From Clostridium omnivorum (GTDB taxonomy: Bacteria; Bacillota; Clostridia; Clostridiales; Clostridiaceae), in NCBI RefSeq assembly GCF_026012015.1, contig NZ_BRXR01000001.1, positions 3,807,501 through 3,871,500 of the forward strand: 64,000 bases of DNA, in the 5' to 3' direction. The position numbers were made by a program, and so were the translations under genes. Under the pieces are notes generated by a model, which saw only the letters and a list, made by a program, of their open reading frames with translations, was not told the origin of the DNA and ran no database searches. Each line of letters opens with the position of its first letter. Position 1 is the first letter of the stretch. This document shows positions 20,324 to 28,193 of the stretch, one piece after another.

Positions 20324-20370
20324 AGTGAAAAATAAATTAGTGTTTAAAGCACTTGTAATGGAGGATAATT

Positions 20371-20484
20371 ATGAGTAAAGGAAAAAAGAGTGAAGTAAAT
20401 AAAAATTCAGTAAACATTGGAACAAAAGATACAGACCCAAGTAATGTTCAAGATAAAAACACCAAAAATAGAAAAAAATCATAA
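20371..20484 (+). CDS. Small hydrophilic protein, 37 residues
   Basis: ATG at 20371 follows TGGAGGATAATT and the frame ends with TAA at 20482-20484, just before a terminator. The peptide is almost entirely Lys, Asn, Ser, Asp and Thr, with GTKDTDPSNVQDKN in the middle. It shares a TDP(N/S) motif and composition with the 41-residue protein upstream, so the two may be distant paralogues. Function is unknown. Confidence 0.55.
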   Translation: MSKGKKSEVNKNSVNIGTKDTDPSNVQDKNTKNRKKS

Positions 20485-20494
20485 AGTTAAACGA

Positions 20495-20527
20495 AGTCAT
20501 CGGTTATTACTGATGGCTTTAATTTAT
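20495..20527 (+). terminator. Probable terminator after the small-protein genes
   Basis: AGTCATCGGT / ACTGATGGCT (10 pairs with two G-T) around tatt, followed by the T-rich TTAATTTATT. Confidence 0.6.
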
Positions 20528-20653
20528 TCGAAAAATATTTTTTAATAATTATCAGTATTTGCTTCTTAATTATGGTAAAATTAAGTTATAATTAAGAAAT
20601 TTCATTAGTTAACTAACATAATATATATGGTAAGTAATTTATGGAGGAGCATT

Positions 20654-20980
20654 ATGCCTAGTACAGAACAAAAACTTTTAGCTGCATTATCACATGGTGG
20701 AGTATTTCTTGCGGCTCCAATATTAATTCCCTTAGTCGTTATGCTTATAAGTAGTGATGATTACGTAAGAACTCAAGCAAAGGAAGCTCTTATTTTTCAG
20801 CTTGGACTAATAGTAGCTGGAGCTATTTCAGGAATACTTGTGATAATATTAGTTGGATTTATAGGTCTTATATTTGTAGGAATAGTAGCTGTGATTATGC
20901 CAATAATTGCAATAATAAACGTATTAGATGGAAAGGATTATTCATATCCTATAACTGGCAGGTTCGCAAGAGGTCTTTAA
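20654..20980 (+). CDS. DUF4870 family membrane protein
   Basis: A 108-residue protein matching the DUF4870 (Tic20-like) family: an N-terminal EQKLLAALSHGGVF, then hydrophobic helices around 18-36, 50-72 and 73-92, a basic/acidic DDYVRTQAKEAL loop characteristic of the family, and a C-terminal NVLDGKDYSYPITGRF. Its function is not known; family members sit in the cytoplasmic membrane. The start at 20654 has GGAGGAG 5 bases upstream; an earlier frame start at 20627 has no site. It is a single-gene unit next to the stress-type cluster. Confidence 0.85.
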   Translation: MPSTEQKLLAALSHGGVFLAAPILIPLVVMLISSDDYVRTQAKEALIFQLGLIVAGAISGILVIILVGFIGLIFVGIVAVIMPIIAIINVLDGKDYSYPITGRFARGL

Positions 20981-21036
20981 TTCTATTATATAAAATTTAT
21001 AAGGACTTTTTTAGTATGGAAATTATATAAAAATTA

Positions 21037-21087
21037 AAGCTTAAGTACTGCAATAGTTTAATTTGCTATACTTAAGCCTTTTTTTAT
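21037..21087. terminator. Terminator between convergent genes
   Basis: GCTTAAGTA / TACTTAAGC outer arms with an inner GCAATA / TTTGC stem, followed by CTTTTTTTATTTT on the plus strand. Confidence 0.8.
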
Positions 21088-22082
21088 TTTGACATAACTG
21101 AATCAAGAAATTCATTTAACTTCTGCTTATAATCATTTTTGTTATATTTTAGTGTTGAAGCATGTCCTGAATTTGAAGAAATATATATTACTTTCTCACC
21201 TTTTTTAGCATTATATAGGGTTTCACTCATATAAGATGGAATAATTAAATCATCTTTGCCATGAATAAATAATATTGGAGCTTTGCTGGATTTCACTGAG
21301 GATATAGGAGAAACCTTATCGAAAGTAAAACCAGATCTTAATGATGTAACTTTATTAGAATAAAATAAAGCTAATTTTTCCACAATTGAGTTATCTATTT
21401 TATAATCCTCTTTTAGTTTCATACCTATTAATGTATTTAAATCTGAAAAAGGACTGTCGGCAACATAAAATTTAACTCTATTTTTATCGCTATCTATTTG
21501 AGAATGCATTATTGCAGTAGAAGCACCTAATGAAACTCCATGAACTCCTATAACGCCATCTTTATTCTTTTTCTGTAGCCATGTAACAATAGTATCTAAG
21601 TCATACTGTTCATAATATCCATAGGAGATATTTTTACCACCGCTAGTACCACAAGCTCTTGAATCATATATAAAAACGTTAAACCCACGATCTAGGTATA
21701 AGTCAGCATATTTCATAGAGTCCCATCTATTTTGACCAATTCCATGTAAGAAAATAACTGTATTTTTTGTAGCTTTGGAATTTTTTATATATGTACCTCT
21801 AAGTTTGTAGTCGAATTTGGAACTTATATTTATATCCTCCCTTTGAAGTGTAGAAAACCTACTGTCGTTAAAAGTTGTTTTGGCAGTTTCATAAGGATTA
21901 TTATCTTTTGATTTTTCTATAATAAATAATTTATTATAAATTTCATTTCCAAAGTATAGACCCAACGCGTTAAACGAAATAAACAGTATGAGAATCAAGA
22001 TAATAACCTTCTTGATTGGACTGCTTTTTTTCTTTCTCATATGATTGTGATCAAGTTTAGAAAACTGTATATTTACCCCCAT
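21084..22082 (-). CDS. Membrane-anchored alpha/beta hydrolase
   Basis: A 332-residue protein with a basic tail, one hydrophobic helix (about 24-44) as signal anchor, and an extracytoplasmic alpha/beta hydrolase domain. Visible motifs are FLHGIGQNRW (oxyanion region), YDSRACGTSGG, the nucleophile elbow GVHGVSLGAS, and FIHGKDDLIIP and NSGHAST for the acid and His. It resembles the YqkD/BAAT-like esterase or peptidase hydrolases of Firmicutes; the substrate is unknown. The ATG at 22082 has AGAGGTG 6 bases upstream; a GTG three codons earlier overlaps that site and is unlikely. Confidence 0.85.
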   Translation of the reverse strand: MGVNIQFSKLDHNHMRKKKSSPIKKVIILILILFISFNALGLYFGNEIYNKLFIIEKSKDNNPYETAKTTFNDSRFSTLQREDINISSKFDYKLRGTYIKNSKATKNTVIFLHGIGQNRWDSMKYADLYLDRGFNVFIYDSRACGTSGGKNISYGYYEQYDLDTIVTWLQKKNKDGVIGVHGVSLGASTAIMHSQIDSDKNRVKFYVADSPFSDLNTLIGMKLKEDYKIDNSIVEKLALFYSNKVTSLRSGFTFDKVSPISSVKSSKAPILFIHGKDDLIIPSYMSETLYNAKKGEKVIYISSNSGHASTLKYNKNDYKQKLNEFLDSVMSK

Positions 22083-22258
22083 AATTTTCACCTCTAAATT
22101 AGACTAACAAATAATATTTTAACATTAAAAAGGATTTTTTGCATTGGTTAATTTTTGATTATACAATTAGTATAATTTAAGATAATAAAAAGACTCAATA
22201 TTGCATGATTTTTGTAGAATTTAATATTTTATCATGAAATGGCAATAATTTTAGAATG

Positions 22259-22287
22259 TTGATTTGTAGAACTCTATAAACTAAAAT
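22259..22287 (+). promoter_or_regulatory. Promoter of the RNase H-like gene
   Basis: TTGATT (22259-22264), a 17-base spacer and TAAAAT (22282-22287). Confidence 0.5.
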
Positions 22288-22334
22288 ACTAGTATAATAT
22301 ATTTTTGTGGAAAGCAATAAATAGGAGAGATAGT

Positions 22335-23147
22335 GTGGAACATGATGTGATTATAAATACAGATGGGGTATGTTGTGGGAACCCTGGAGAAATGGGGATT
22401 GGAGGAGTAATAATTGATGCTAGATCAAAAAAAGTACTCCAGATAATTTCTCGTTCTAAGGGAATAGGAACTAACAATAAATCGGAACTGTTAGCTATAA
22501 AAGACACATTGGAGATGCTGGAAAAATTTAATTTTCCCATAAAAAATATAGTTGTTCAATGCAGTTCCCATCTAGCTTTAATGCAATTGATTAAAGAAAG
22601 TTGTTTTGATGATGAAAAAATAGTTGAACTAAGAAGTGAAATAATGGAATATTCGAGTTTAAAAAACTATAATATTGAATTTTCTTGGATACCTAATGAA
22701 CGAAACAAAATGGCATGTGCTCTAGCAGCTAAGGGTGCAAGGATGCCGATAGCTTATTTTGAAAATGAGACAATGGTAGAGTGGAATTCTAGTGTAAGCA
22801 ATTACATTAGTAAAAAAAGTGTTGAAAAGCTTCCAGAGGTTAATACAAATACTAAAAATCAAATAGAAATACTAAATAACTCAAAAGTACCAAATATATC
22901 TAACATTTTTTCTTTAATGTCTTTTGGAATTGATAAATATAGTAGGGTAAAAATAAATGAACTACTGAACTATATTCAGATTAGATTTGATGATTATACT
23001 AAAGAGTATTTGATAAGAACCCTTGAGGATATAAATTGTACTTATAGTAAAAATGTTCTAAGATGGGTAGCAAGGGGATTAAACCCAAACTTAGCCTTTA
23101 TTAAAGCTACTTTAGAATTTGAAATAAAAGAAAATGAAGATAAGTAG
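22335..23147 (+). CDS. RNase H-like domain protein with degraded active site
   Basis: A 270-residue protein. Residues 1-135 follow the RNase HI/RVT_3 fold: NTDGVCCGNPG (Asp10), NNKSELLAI (Glu51), then VVQCSSHLAL where the family has a DS pair, and WIPNERNKMACALA where it has AD. Thus Asp10 and Glu51 remain, but the third and fourth acids appear replaced by Ser77 and Cys128. Residues 136-270 are an unrecognised helical domain. The GTG at 22335 is chosen because TAGGAGAG lies 8 bases upstream. It is a single-gene unit. It may bind RNA:DNA or RNA without cutting, or have another role; this is inference. Confidence 0.75.
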   Translation: MEHDVIINTDGVCCGNPGEMGIGGVIIDARSKKVLQIISRSKGIGTNNKSELLAIKDTLEMLEKFNFPIKNIVVQCSSHLALMQLIKESCFDDEKIVELRSEIMEYSSLKNYNIEFSWIPNERNKMACALAAKGARMPIAYFENETMVEWNSSVSNYISKKSVEKLPEVNTNTKNQIEILNNSKVPNISNIFSLMSFGIDKYSRVKINELLNYIQIRFDDYTKEYLIRTLEDINCTYSKNVLRWVARGLNPNLAFIKATLEFEIKENEDK

Positions 23148-23178
23148 TAATTTGAAATAAAGCTTTGGTGAAGGATTA

Positions 23179-23201
23179 AGGCACCTAAAGATAAGGTGCC
23201 T
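23179..23201. terminator. Hairpin between convergent genes
   Basis: AGGCACCT / AGGTGCCT with a 7-base loop, without a clear T-run on either side. Possible weak bidirectional terminator. Confidence 0.45.
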
Positions 23202-23211
23202 ATGACAATAA

Positions 23212-23514
23212 TTATCTCATGTCAATTTTTATATTAGTATCTGTATTAGGTTCTTCTAAATTGCTGAATTCTGTAATTGGCTTATTGCCTTCTGAGGTAT
23301 TAACAGGCGTAGTTGCGTATCCTGTAACTGTCTTAGTTTCTATAGTATTAAAGGAAGTATTGGTAGCTGCAGAAGTTGAAGCTTTTTGTGAAGAATTTGA
23401 ATTACTGGAGGAATTATTGGTATTATTATCTTTGCTCATTTGTTTATAAGCATAAATTCCAGCTGCAGCTCCAAGAATAGCTGAAGTTGTTATAAGTTTA
23501 CTAGTATGTCTCAT
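23212..23514 (-). CDS. Small membrane-anchored protein with Ser/Asn/Thr-rich tail
   Basis: A 100-residue protein. Residues about 7-23 form a hydrophobic helix (ITTSAILGAAAGIYAY), followed by a low-complexity Asn/Ser/Thr stretch (about 30-60) and an acidic C-terminus. It resembles small YtxH-like anchored proteins in layout only. AAAGGAGTG lies before the ATG on this strand, and it ends near a hairpin, so the gene looks real. The function is unknown. Confidence 0.65.
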   Translation of the reverse strand: MRHTSKLITTSAILGAAAGIYAYKQMSKDNNTNNSSSNSNSSQKASTSAATNTSFNTIETKTVTGYATTPVNTSEGNKPITEFSNLEEPNTDTNIKIDMR

Positions 23515-23579
23515 AAATGTTCACTCCTTTTAAAATTGTTCAATATATGTTTTAACATTTTCGATAAAAATATACATAA

Positions 23580-23632
23580 AAAAAGCCTGCATCTAATATT
23601 AACGAGAAAATCAGTTATATAGATGCAGGTTT
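23580..23632 (-). terminator. Terminator for the gene at 23212-23514's upstream neighbour (ygiQ-like gene)
   Basis: CCTGCATCTA / TAGATGCAGG arms (23586-23595, 23620-23629); on the minus strand they are followed by CTTTTTTT. Confidence 0.85.
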
Positions 23633-23675
23633 TATTTCTTTAATATTGCTAATGCATTAAAATTAACATTGTTTG

Positions 23676-25562
23676 TTATTTACTTCTTTTTACATTCTTT
23701 TGGCCCTTGTTATTATCACCATTTTTATTATTATTATTTTTGTATCTTCTTGCTGGAGCTTTAAATGGTATTAGGCACTTAGAACCAGATCCAATTAAAT
23801 CTTCTCTATGAGCTTTAATAAGTGCTTCCTTTACAAGATTGTAGTTCTCTGGAACATTAAATTGTAACAAAGCTCTTTGCATACTTTTTTCCTTTTGCTC
23901 TACTGGTACATATACCTGTTCCTTTGTAAAAGGATTTATACCAGTATAGTAAATAGTAGTAGACAGGCTGCCAGGGGTTGGATAAAAGTCTTGAACTTGT
24001 TCAGGAGTGTATCCCATTTCTTTAATATATAATGCCAATTCTATTGCAGCATTAAGATCGCTTCCTGGATGACTTGACATTAGATAAGGAACAAGAAATT
24101 GCTTTTTACCCAATTTATTATTTATTTCGAAATACTTTTTGGTAAACCTATTATAAACTTCTTTACTTGGCTTTCCCATCTGTGCTAATACTTTATTACT
24201 AATATGCTCAGGGGCTACCTTTAGCTGTCCGCTTATATGGTGTTTACATAACTCCTCGAAAAATTCGGTGTTCTTGTCATAGATTAAATAATCATATCTA
24301 ATTCCCGAACGGATAAACACTTTTTTTACACCTGGTAGCTTTCTCAGCTTTCTAAGTAAGCTGAGGTACTCTCTATGATCTACAATAAGATTTTTGCATG
24401 GAGTAGGGTGTAAGCACTGCCTTGTTTTACATACTCCTTTTGTTTCTTGCAGTTTACAGGATTTATGTCTAAAATTTGCAGTTGGTCCGCCAACATCATG
24501 AATATAGCCTTTAAAATCTTTATCTATTAACATAAGTTCTGCTTCTTCTAGTATAGAATCTTGGGTTCTATTTTGTATTGTACGGCCTTGATGAAATGTC
24601 AAAGCGCAAAAGGAGCAGCTTCCAAAGCACCCTCTATGACTAGTAATTGAAAATTTAACTTCGTTTATAGCGGGGATTCCGCCTTGTTCTTCATAAATAG
24701 GATGATATTTTCTTGTGTAAGGAAGCGAATAAACTCTATCCATTTCTTCTTCAGTCAAAGGATATTGTGGAGGATTTTGAATAACATATCTATCACCATG
24801 TTTTTGAACTAATGCTTTGCCTCTAATCGCATCCTGCTCATAAGATTCAAGCTTAAAACTTTCAGCATAAGCTAGTTTGTCAGAAGAAACTTCTTCAAAA
24901 GAAGGAGCTTCAACAAAGTCCTTTATGTTCTCCTTATCCTTAGATAAATACACAGTTCCGCGAACATTAGTCATGTGCCCAATGCTCATTCCATAATTAA
25001 GGAGATTAGCTACTTCAATTATAGGCTTTTCTCCCATTCCGTAAATTAATAGATCTGCTTTAGAATCAACAAGTATGCTTCTTCTTACTTTGTTATCCCA
25101 GTAATCGTAGTGTGCAAATCGTCTTAGACTTGCTTCTATTCCGCCAAGTATTATAGGTACATCCTTAAAAGCTTCCCTAGCACGATTAGAGTACACTATT
25201 AAAGCTCTGTCAGGTCTAAAACCAGATTTTCCACCAGGAGAATAAAGATCATCATGCCTTTTCTTTTTTGCTGCGGTATAATGGTTTACCATTGAGTCAA
25301 TATTGCCTGAATTTATTAAAAAGCCTAAACGAGGTTTACCTAATTTTCTAAAGTCGTTAACATCATTCCAATTTGGTTGAGCTATAATACCAACACTAAA
25401 CCCCTCATGCTCTAAAAGTCTTCCAATTATTGCAGTTCCAAAGGATGGATGATCAACATATGCATCTCCAGTAATTAAAACAAAATCTAGTTGTTCAATG
25501 CCTCTATCCTCAAGATCCTTTTTAGAAATAGGCAAAAATTTATTATTAATTTGATTCTTCAT
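23676..25562 (-). CDS. ygiQ: YgiQ-family radical SAM protein
   Basis: A 628-residue protein of the YgiQ group. An N-terminal B12-binding-like region ([31 protein letters not shown]) is followed by the radical SAM core with CFGSCSFCA (CxxxCxxC ligating one 4Fe-4S), then [18 protein letters not shown], and a DUF3362-type C-terminus ending in a Lys/Asn-rich tail. Its reaction has not been established; members occur widely in anaerobes. The start is placed at the ATG at 25562, 8 bases after AGAAGGG; an ATG two codons earlier is too close to that site. It is a single-gene unit. Confidence 0.9.
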   Translation of the reverse strand: MKNQINNKFLPISKKDLEDRGIEQLDFVLITGDAYVDHPSFGTAIIGRLLEHEGFSVGIIAQPNWNDVNDFRKLGKPRLGFLINSGNIDSMVNHYTAAKKKRHDDLYSPGGKSGFRPDRALIVYSNRAREAFKDVPIILGGIEASLRRFAHYDYWDNKVRRSILVDSKADLLIYGMGEKPIIEVANLLNYGMSIGHMTNVRGTVYLSKDKENIKDFVEAPSFEEVSSDKLAYAESFKLESYEQDAIRGKALVQKHGDRYVIQNPPQYPLTEEEMDRVYSLPYTRKYHPIYEEQGGIPAINEVKFSITSHRGCFGSCSFCALTFHQGRTIQNRTQDSILEEAELMLIDKDFKGYIHDVGGPTANFRHKSCKLQETKGVCKTRQCLHPTPCKNLIVDHREYLSLLRKLRKLPGVKKVFIRSGIRYDYLIYDKNTEFFEELCKHHISGQLKVAPEHISNKVLAQMGKPSKEVYNRFTKKYFEINNKLGKKQFLVPYLMSSHPGSDLNAAIELALYIKEMGYTPEQVQDFYPTPGSLSTTIYYTGINPFTKEQVYVPVEQKEKSMQRALLQFNVPENYNLVKEALIKAHREDLIGSGSKCLIPFKAPARRYKNNNNKNGDNNKGQKNVKRSK

Positions 25563-25734
25563 GAACATTATCCCTTCTATATAAAGCAATGAATATCTAC
25601 TTTAATGTGTTAATATCATTTACTTATTTATACTATCATAAATAGTATCAAAAAGAAAATTTAAATTATTGAAAACAATTTATAATAGTATGTAATTTAC
25701 TGTATAATTAATTTTAGTAGCTATATATTGCATA

Positions 25735-25768
25735 ATAAAAACGCCAGCCTATTAGCTTTGGCTAGCGT
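25735..25768 (-). terminator. Terminator for the RsiV-like gene
   Basis: On the minus strand ACGCTAGCC pairs with GGCTGGCGT and TTTT follows. Confidence 0.8.
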
Positions 25769-25779
25769 AGTATATTGCT

Positions 25780-26535
25780 TTATGGAGATACAATAAGGTA
25801 ATCTTTCACATAGTCATATGGAATAGTAAATTCTTGAGGACCATCTGCATAAGGAGTAATTTCATATAAACCATAATAAATCACTATTCCAGTATTAGTA
25901 AAATAGAATGGTTGAGTATTTGGCAAACTTTTAATGGTATAAGCAGCGTCATCAAAATAATGTACTTGTTTTTGCTTCATTTGCTTTTCTATTTCTACAC
26001 TTAAGAGTTTTTTATAATCAGTACCTATTTTGAATATATCTTTTAATTCAAGTTGTCTACCAGAGGTTAAATCAAAATTAAATGGTTTTTTTCCATGCAT
26101 GCCATGTGCGCCACCAGTGTACTGATAATAGTTAATATATAAACTGATTATTGATTTACCTATGTGTTTCACTTCAAAATCAGTAGTAGCTGTGTATGGT
26201 GTTAATGGAGTTTGATTTTCAGTGTTATTTTTACTATTTTTCAGTGAACATTTTTTCATTTCATTACTTATTTTATCAATATAATTTTTAAAAACAGCAT
26301 TTATTTGATCTTGTTTTGCTTTATTCTCGAGACCAGATAACACAGGATATTTTAAGTTTAGCTCTAGGAAAGAGTCTTTGCTTTGTATCTCCTTGGACAT
26401 AAATTTAATACTGCTGTCGCTTAAGCTTGTTGTCATAATTGAAGCTTTATCATTATAACTTGTATTGTTTAGTGGAGGTGATATTGGAATAATACTTAGA
26501 AAAATAATAGGGAGCAAATATAAAAACTTTTTCAT
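25780..26535 (-). CDS. Secreted DUF4163/DUF3298 (RsiV-like) protein
   Basis: A 251-residue exported protein. A signal sequence (MKKFLYLLPIIFLSIIPIS) precedes a DUF4163-like region (FLELNLKYPVLSGLENK, YTATTDFEVKHIG) and a DUF3298 domain with YQYTGGAHGMHG, LTSGRQLELKDIF and ITPYADGPQEFTIPY. The same pair forms the extracytoplasmic part of RsiV, the lysozyme-sensing anti-sigma factor, but here the anti-sigma N-terminus and transmembrane domain are absent and no sigma factor gene is adjacent. A free-standing lysozyme- or glycan-binding role is possible but unproven. The ATG at 26535 has TTGGAGG upstream, favoured over the frame start 6 codons earlier. Confidence 0.85.
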   Translation of the reverse strand: MKKFLYLLPIIFLSIIPISPPLNNTSYNDKASIMTTSLSDSSIKFMSKEIQSKDSFLELNLKYPVLSGLENKAKQDQINAVFKNYIDKISNEMKKCSLKNSKNNTENQTPLTPYTATTDFEVKHIGKSIISLYINYYQYTGGAHGMHGKKPFNFDLTSGRQLELKDIFKIGTDYKKLLSVEIEKQMKQKQVHYFDDAAYTIKSLPNTQPFYFTNTGIVIYYGLYEITPYADGPQEFTIPYDYVKDYLIVSP

Positions 26536-26652
26536 GGTTGTTCCTCCAAGCATAAAATTAGTTAAGTTCCTATATATAACATATCCATTTTAGACAAATT
26601 TAGTCTTAAAAAGGTTGTACATTTTTTTCTGCTTAACTAAATAATAATTTAA

Positions 26653-26699
26653 ATTTCTTAAGAAATAATTAAGGATTTAATAGATTTTTTCTTAAGAAA
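26653..26699. promoter_or_regulatory. Twin palindromes upstream of the PAP2-two-component operon
   Basis: ATTTCTTAAGAAAT (26653-26666, perfect) and TTTCTTAAGAAA (26688-26699, perfect) have centres 34 bases apart in the intergenic region between the divergent RsiV-like and PAP2 genes. Two identical dyads at about three helical turns look like a regulator's operator; the response regulator encoded downstream is the obvious candidate, by inference. Confidence 0.5.
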
Positions 26700-26850
26700 T
26701 TTATTTTAGAATATATATGTAGCATAAATTAACAGTTTTTAGGAAAAAAGTGCAACGGATAAACAAAGAAGATTTGTGGATAAATATATATAAGACTGTG
26801 GCGAATTTAGTGAATTTTCATATTTTAGTATAGTAATGGAGGAACAGAAA

Positions 26851-27552
26851 ATGATTAATATAAGAGCTGGAGAATATAGTAGAAAAAAGGTAATAAGAGA
26901 GAATTTTATGGCTTTTAGCCTTGTACTAACTATACCACTATTAACTACTTTTTATATTTTGCTAAATAATTCTAAAAGGGGTGTGTATAATTTAGTTACT
27001 GACATAGATAAGGCAATACCGTTTATGAGCATATTTGTAATACCGTATATTTTATGGTATGCATTTATAATTTTAACTTTCTTATATCTATGCATTAAAG
27101 ATAGGGAAATGTATTATAAAACCTTAATAAGCTATGATATAGGTATGGTGGTATGTTTTATAATATACTTTATTTTTCAGACCACTGTACCAAGACCTGA
27201 AGTAGCAGGAAGTGATATTTTTTCACGTATAGTAATGCTCATATATAAATATGATCAACCATTTAATTGTTTTCCAAGTATACATGTATTGAGCTGTTAT
27301 CTTATGATAAAAGCAATAAATGAAAGCAAAGCTGGTAACTTAATTAATAGAATTTTAGTATTTAGTGTAGCTAGTGCTATAATATTATCAACACTATTTA
27401 TAAAACAACATGTGATTTTAGATGCTTTTAGTGCTATGTTTATTAGTAGTATAGTATTTAATTTTGTAAAGAAAATTGATTTGGAGAGGATTTTGGGATG
27501 GATAAAGAAACAGTACTCATTGTTGATGATGAAAAAGAAATTAGAGACTTAG
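26851..27552 (+). CDS. PAP2-family lipid phosphatase/phosphotransferase
   Basis: A 233-residue membrane protein with about six hydrophobic segments. PAP2 motifs are visible in the order expected for the Aur1/Ipt1-like (PAP2_3) branch: TTVPRPEVAG, CFPSIHV (Ser and His), and FIKQHVILDAF, where His and Asp form the phosphate-transfer pair. It could dephosphorylate isoprenoid or glycerolipid phosphates or transfer a head group; the substrate is unknown. The start at 26851 has GGAGG about 8 bases upstream; the ATG at 26836 overlaps that site. It overlaps the response regulator gene by 55 bases, so the three genes form one operon. Confidence 0.85.
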   Translation: MINIRAGEYSRKKVIRENFMAFSLVLTIPLLTTFYILLNNSKRGVYNLVTDIDKAIPFMSIFVIPYILWYAFIILTFLYLCIKDREMYYKTLISYDIGMVVCFIIYFIFQTTVPRPEVAGSDIFSRIVMLIYKYDQPFNCFPSIHVLSCYLMIKAINESKAGNLINRILVFSVASAIILSTLFIKQHVILDAFSAMFISSIVFNFVKKIDLERILGWIKKQYSLLMMKKKLET

Positions 27553-28193
27553 TGGAAATCTATTTAAAAAATGAAGGTTATAATACCCTTAAAGCAGAGA
27601 CTGGAGTTGATGCTTTAAATATATTGGAACACACAACTGTAGATTTAATCGTGCTTGATATAATGATGCCAAAAATGGATGGAATACAAGCATGTATGAA
27701 AATAAGAGAAGAAAAAAATATGCCTATAATAATGCTGTCAGCTAAGAGTCAGGATATGGATAAAATAAATGGTTTAATAACTGGAGCAGATGACTATATG
27801 ACAAAACCCTTCAACCCACTAGAACTTATGGCAAGAATTAAATCTCAACTAAGGAGATATAAGAGATTAAATGTGCAGCATTATAACGATGTGGATGTTA
27901 TAGAGGTTGATGATCTATTTATTAATATAGCAACTCATGAGGTTAAGATAGATGGTATAGAGGTTAAATTAACTCCTAGAGAATTTGATATATTAGAACT
28001 ATTAGCTAGGAACAGAGGGATGGTTTTTAGTATTGAAAAAATATATGAAAGGGTATGGAAGGAAGAGTTTTTAGAATCTGATAATACTGTTATGGTACAT
28101 ATCAGAAAGATAAGAGAAAAAATTGAAAAGGATTCTAGAAAACCCAAATATATAAAAACTGTTTGGGGGGTAGGTTATAAAATTGAAAATTAA
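27498..28193 (+). CDS. OmpR-family response regulator
   Basis: A 231-residue two-component regulator. The receiver domain (1-118) has VDDEK acidic residues (about 9-13), phospho-acceptor Asp54 in LIVLDIMMPKMDG, the switch Ser in IMLSAKS and Lys in MTKPFNPLEL. The C-terminal winged helix (about 130-228) has VKLTPREFDILELLARN and DNTVMVHIRKIREKI, as in the VanR/OmpR group. The ATG at 27498 lies inside the end of the PAP2 gene and has GGAGAGG 8 bases upstream. It is read with the histidine kinase that overlaps it by 11 bases. Targets probably include the palindromes at 26653-26699, by inference. Confidence 0.93.
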   Translation: MDKETVLIVDDEKEIRDLVEIYLKNEGYNTLKAETGVDALNILEHTTVDLIVLDIMMPKMDGIQACMKIREEKNMPIIMLSAKSQDMDKINGLITGADDYMTKPFNPLELMARIKSQLRRYKRLNVQHYNDVDVIEVDDLFINIATHEVKIDGIEVKLTPREFDILELLARNRGMVFSIEKIYERVWKEEFLESDNTVMVHIRKIREKIEKDSRKPKYIKTVWGVGYKIEN

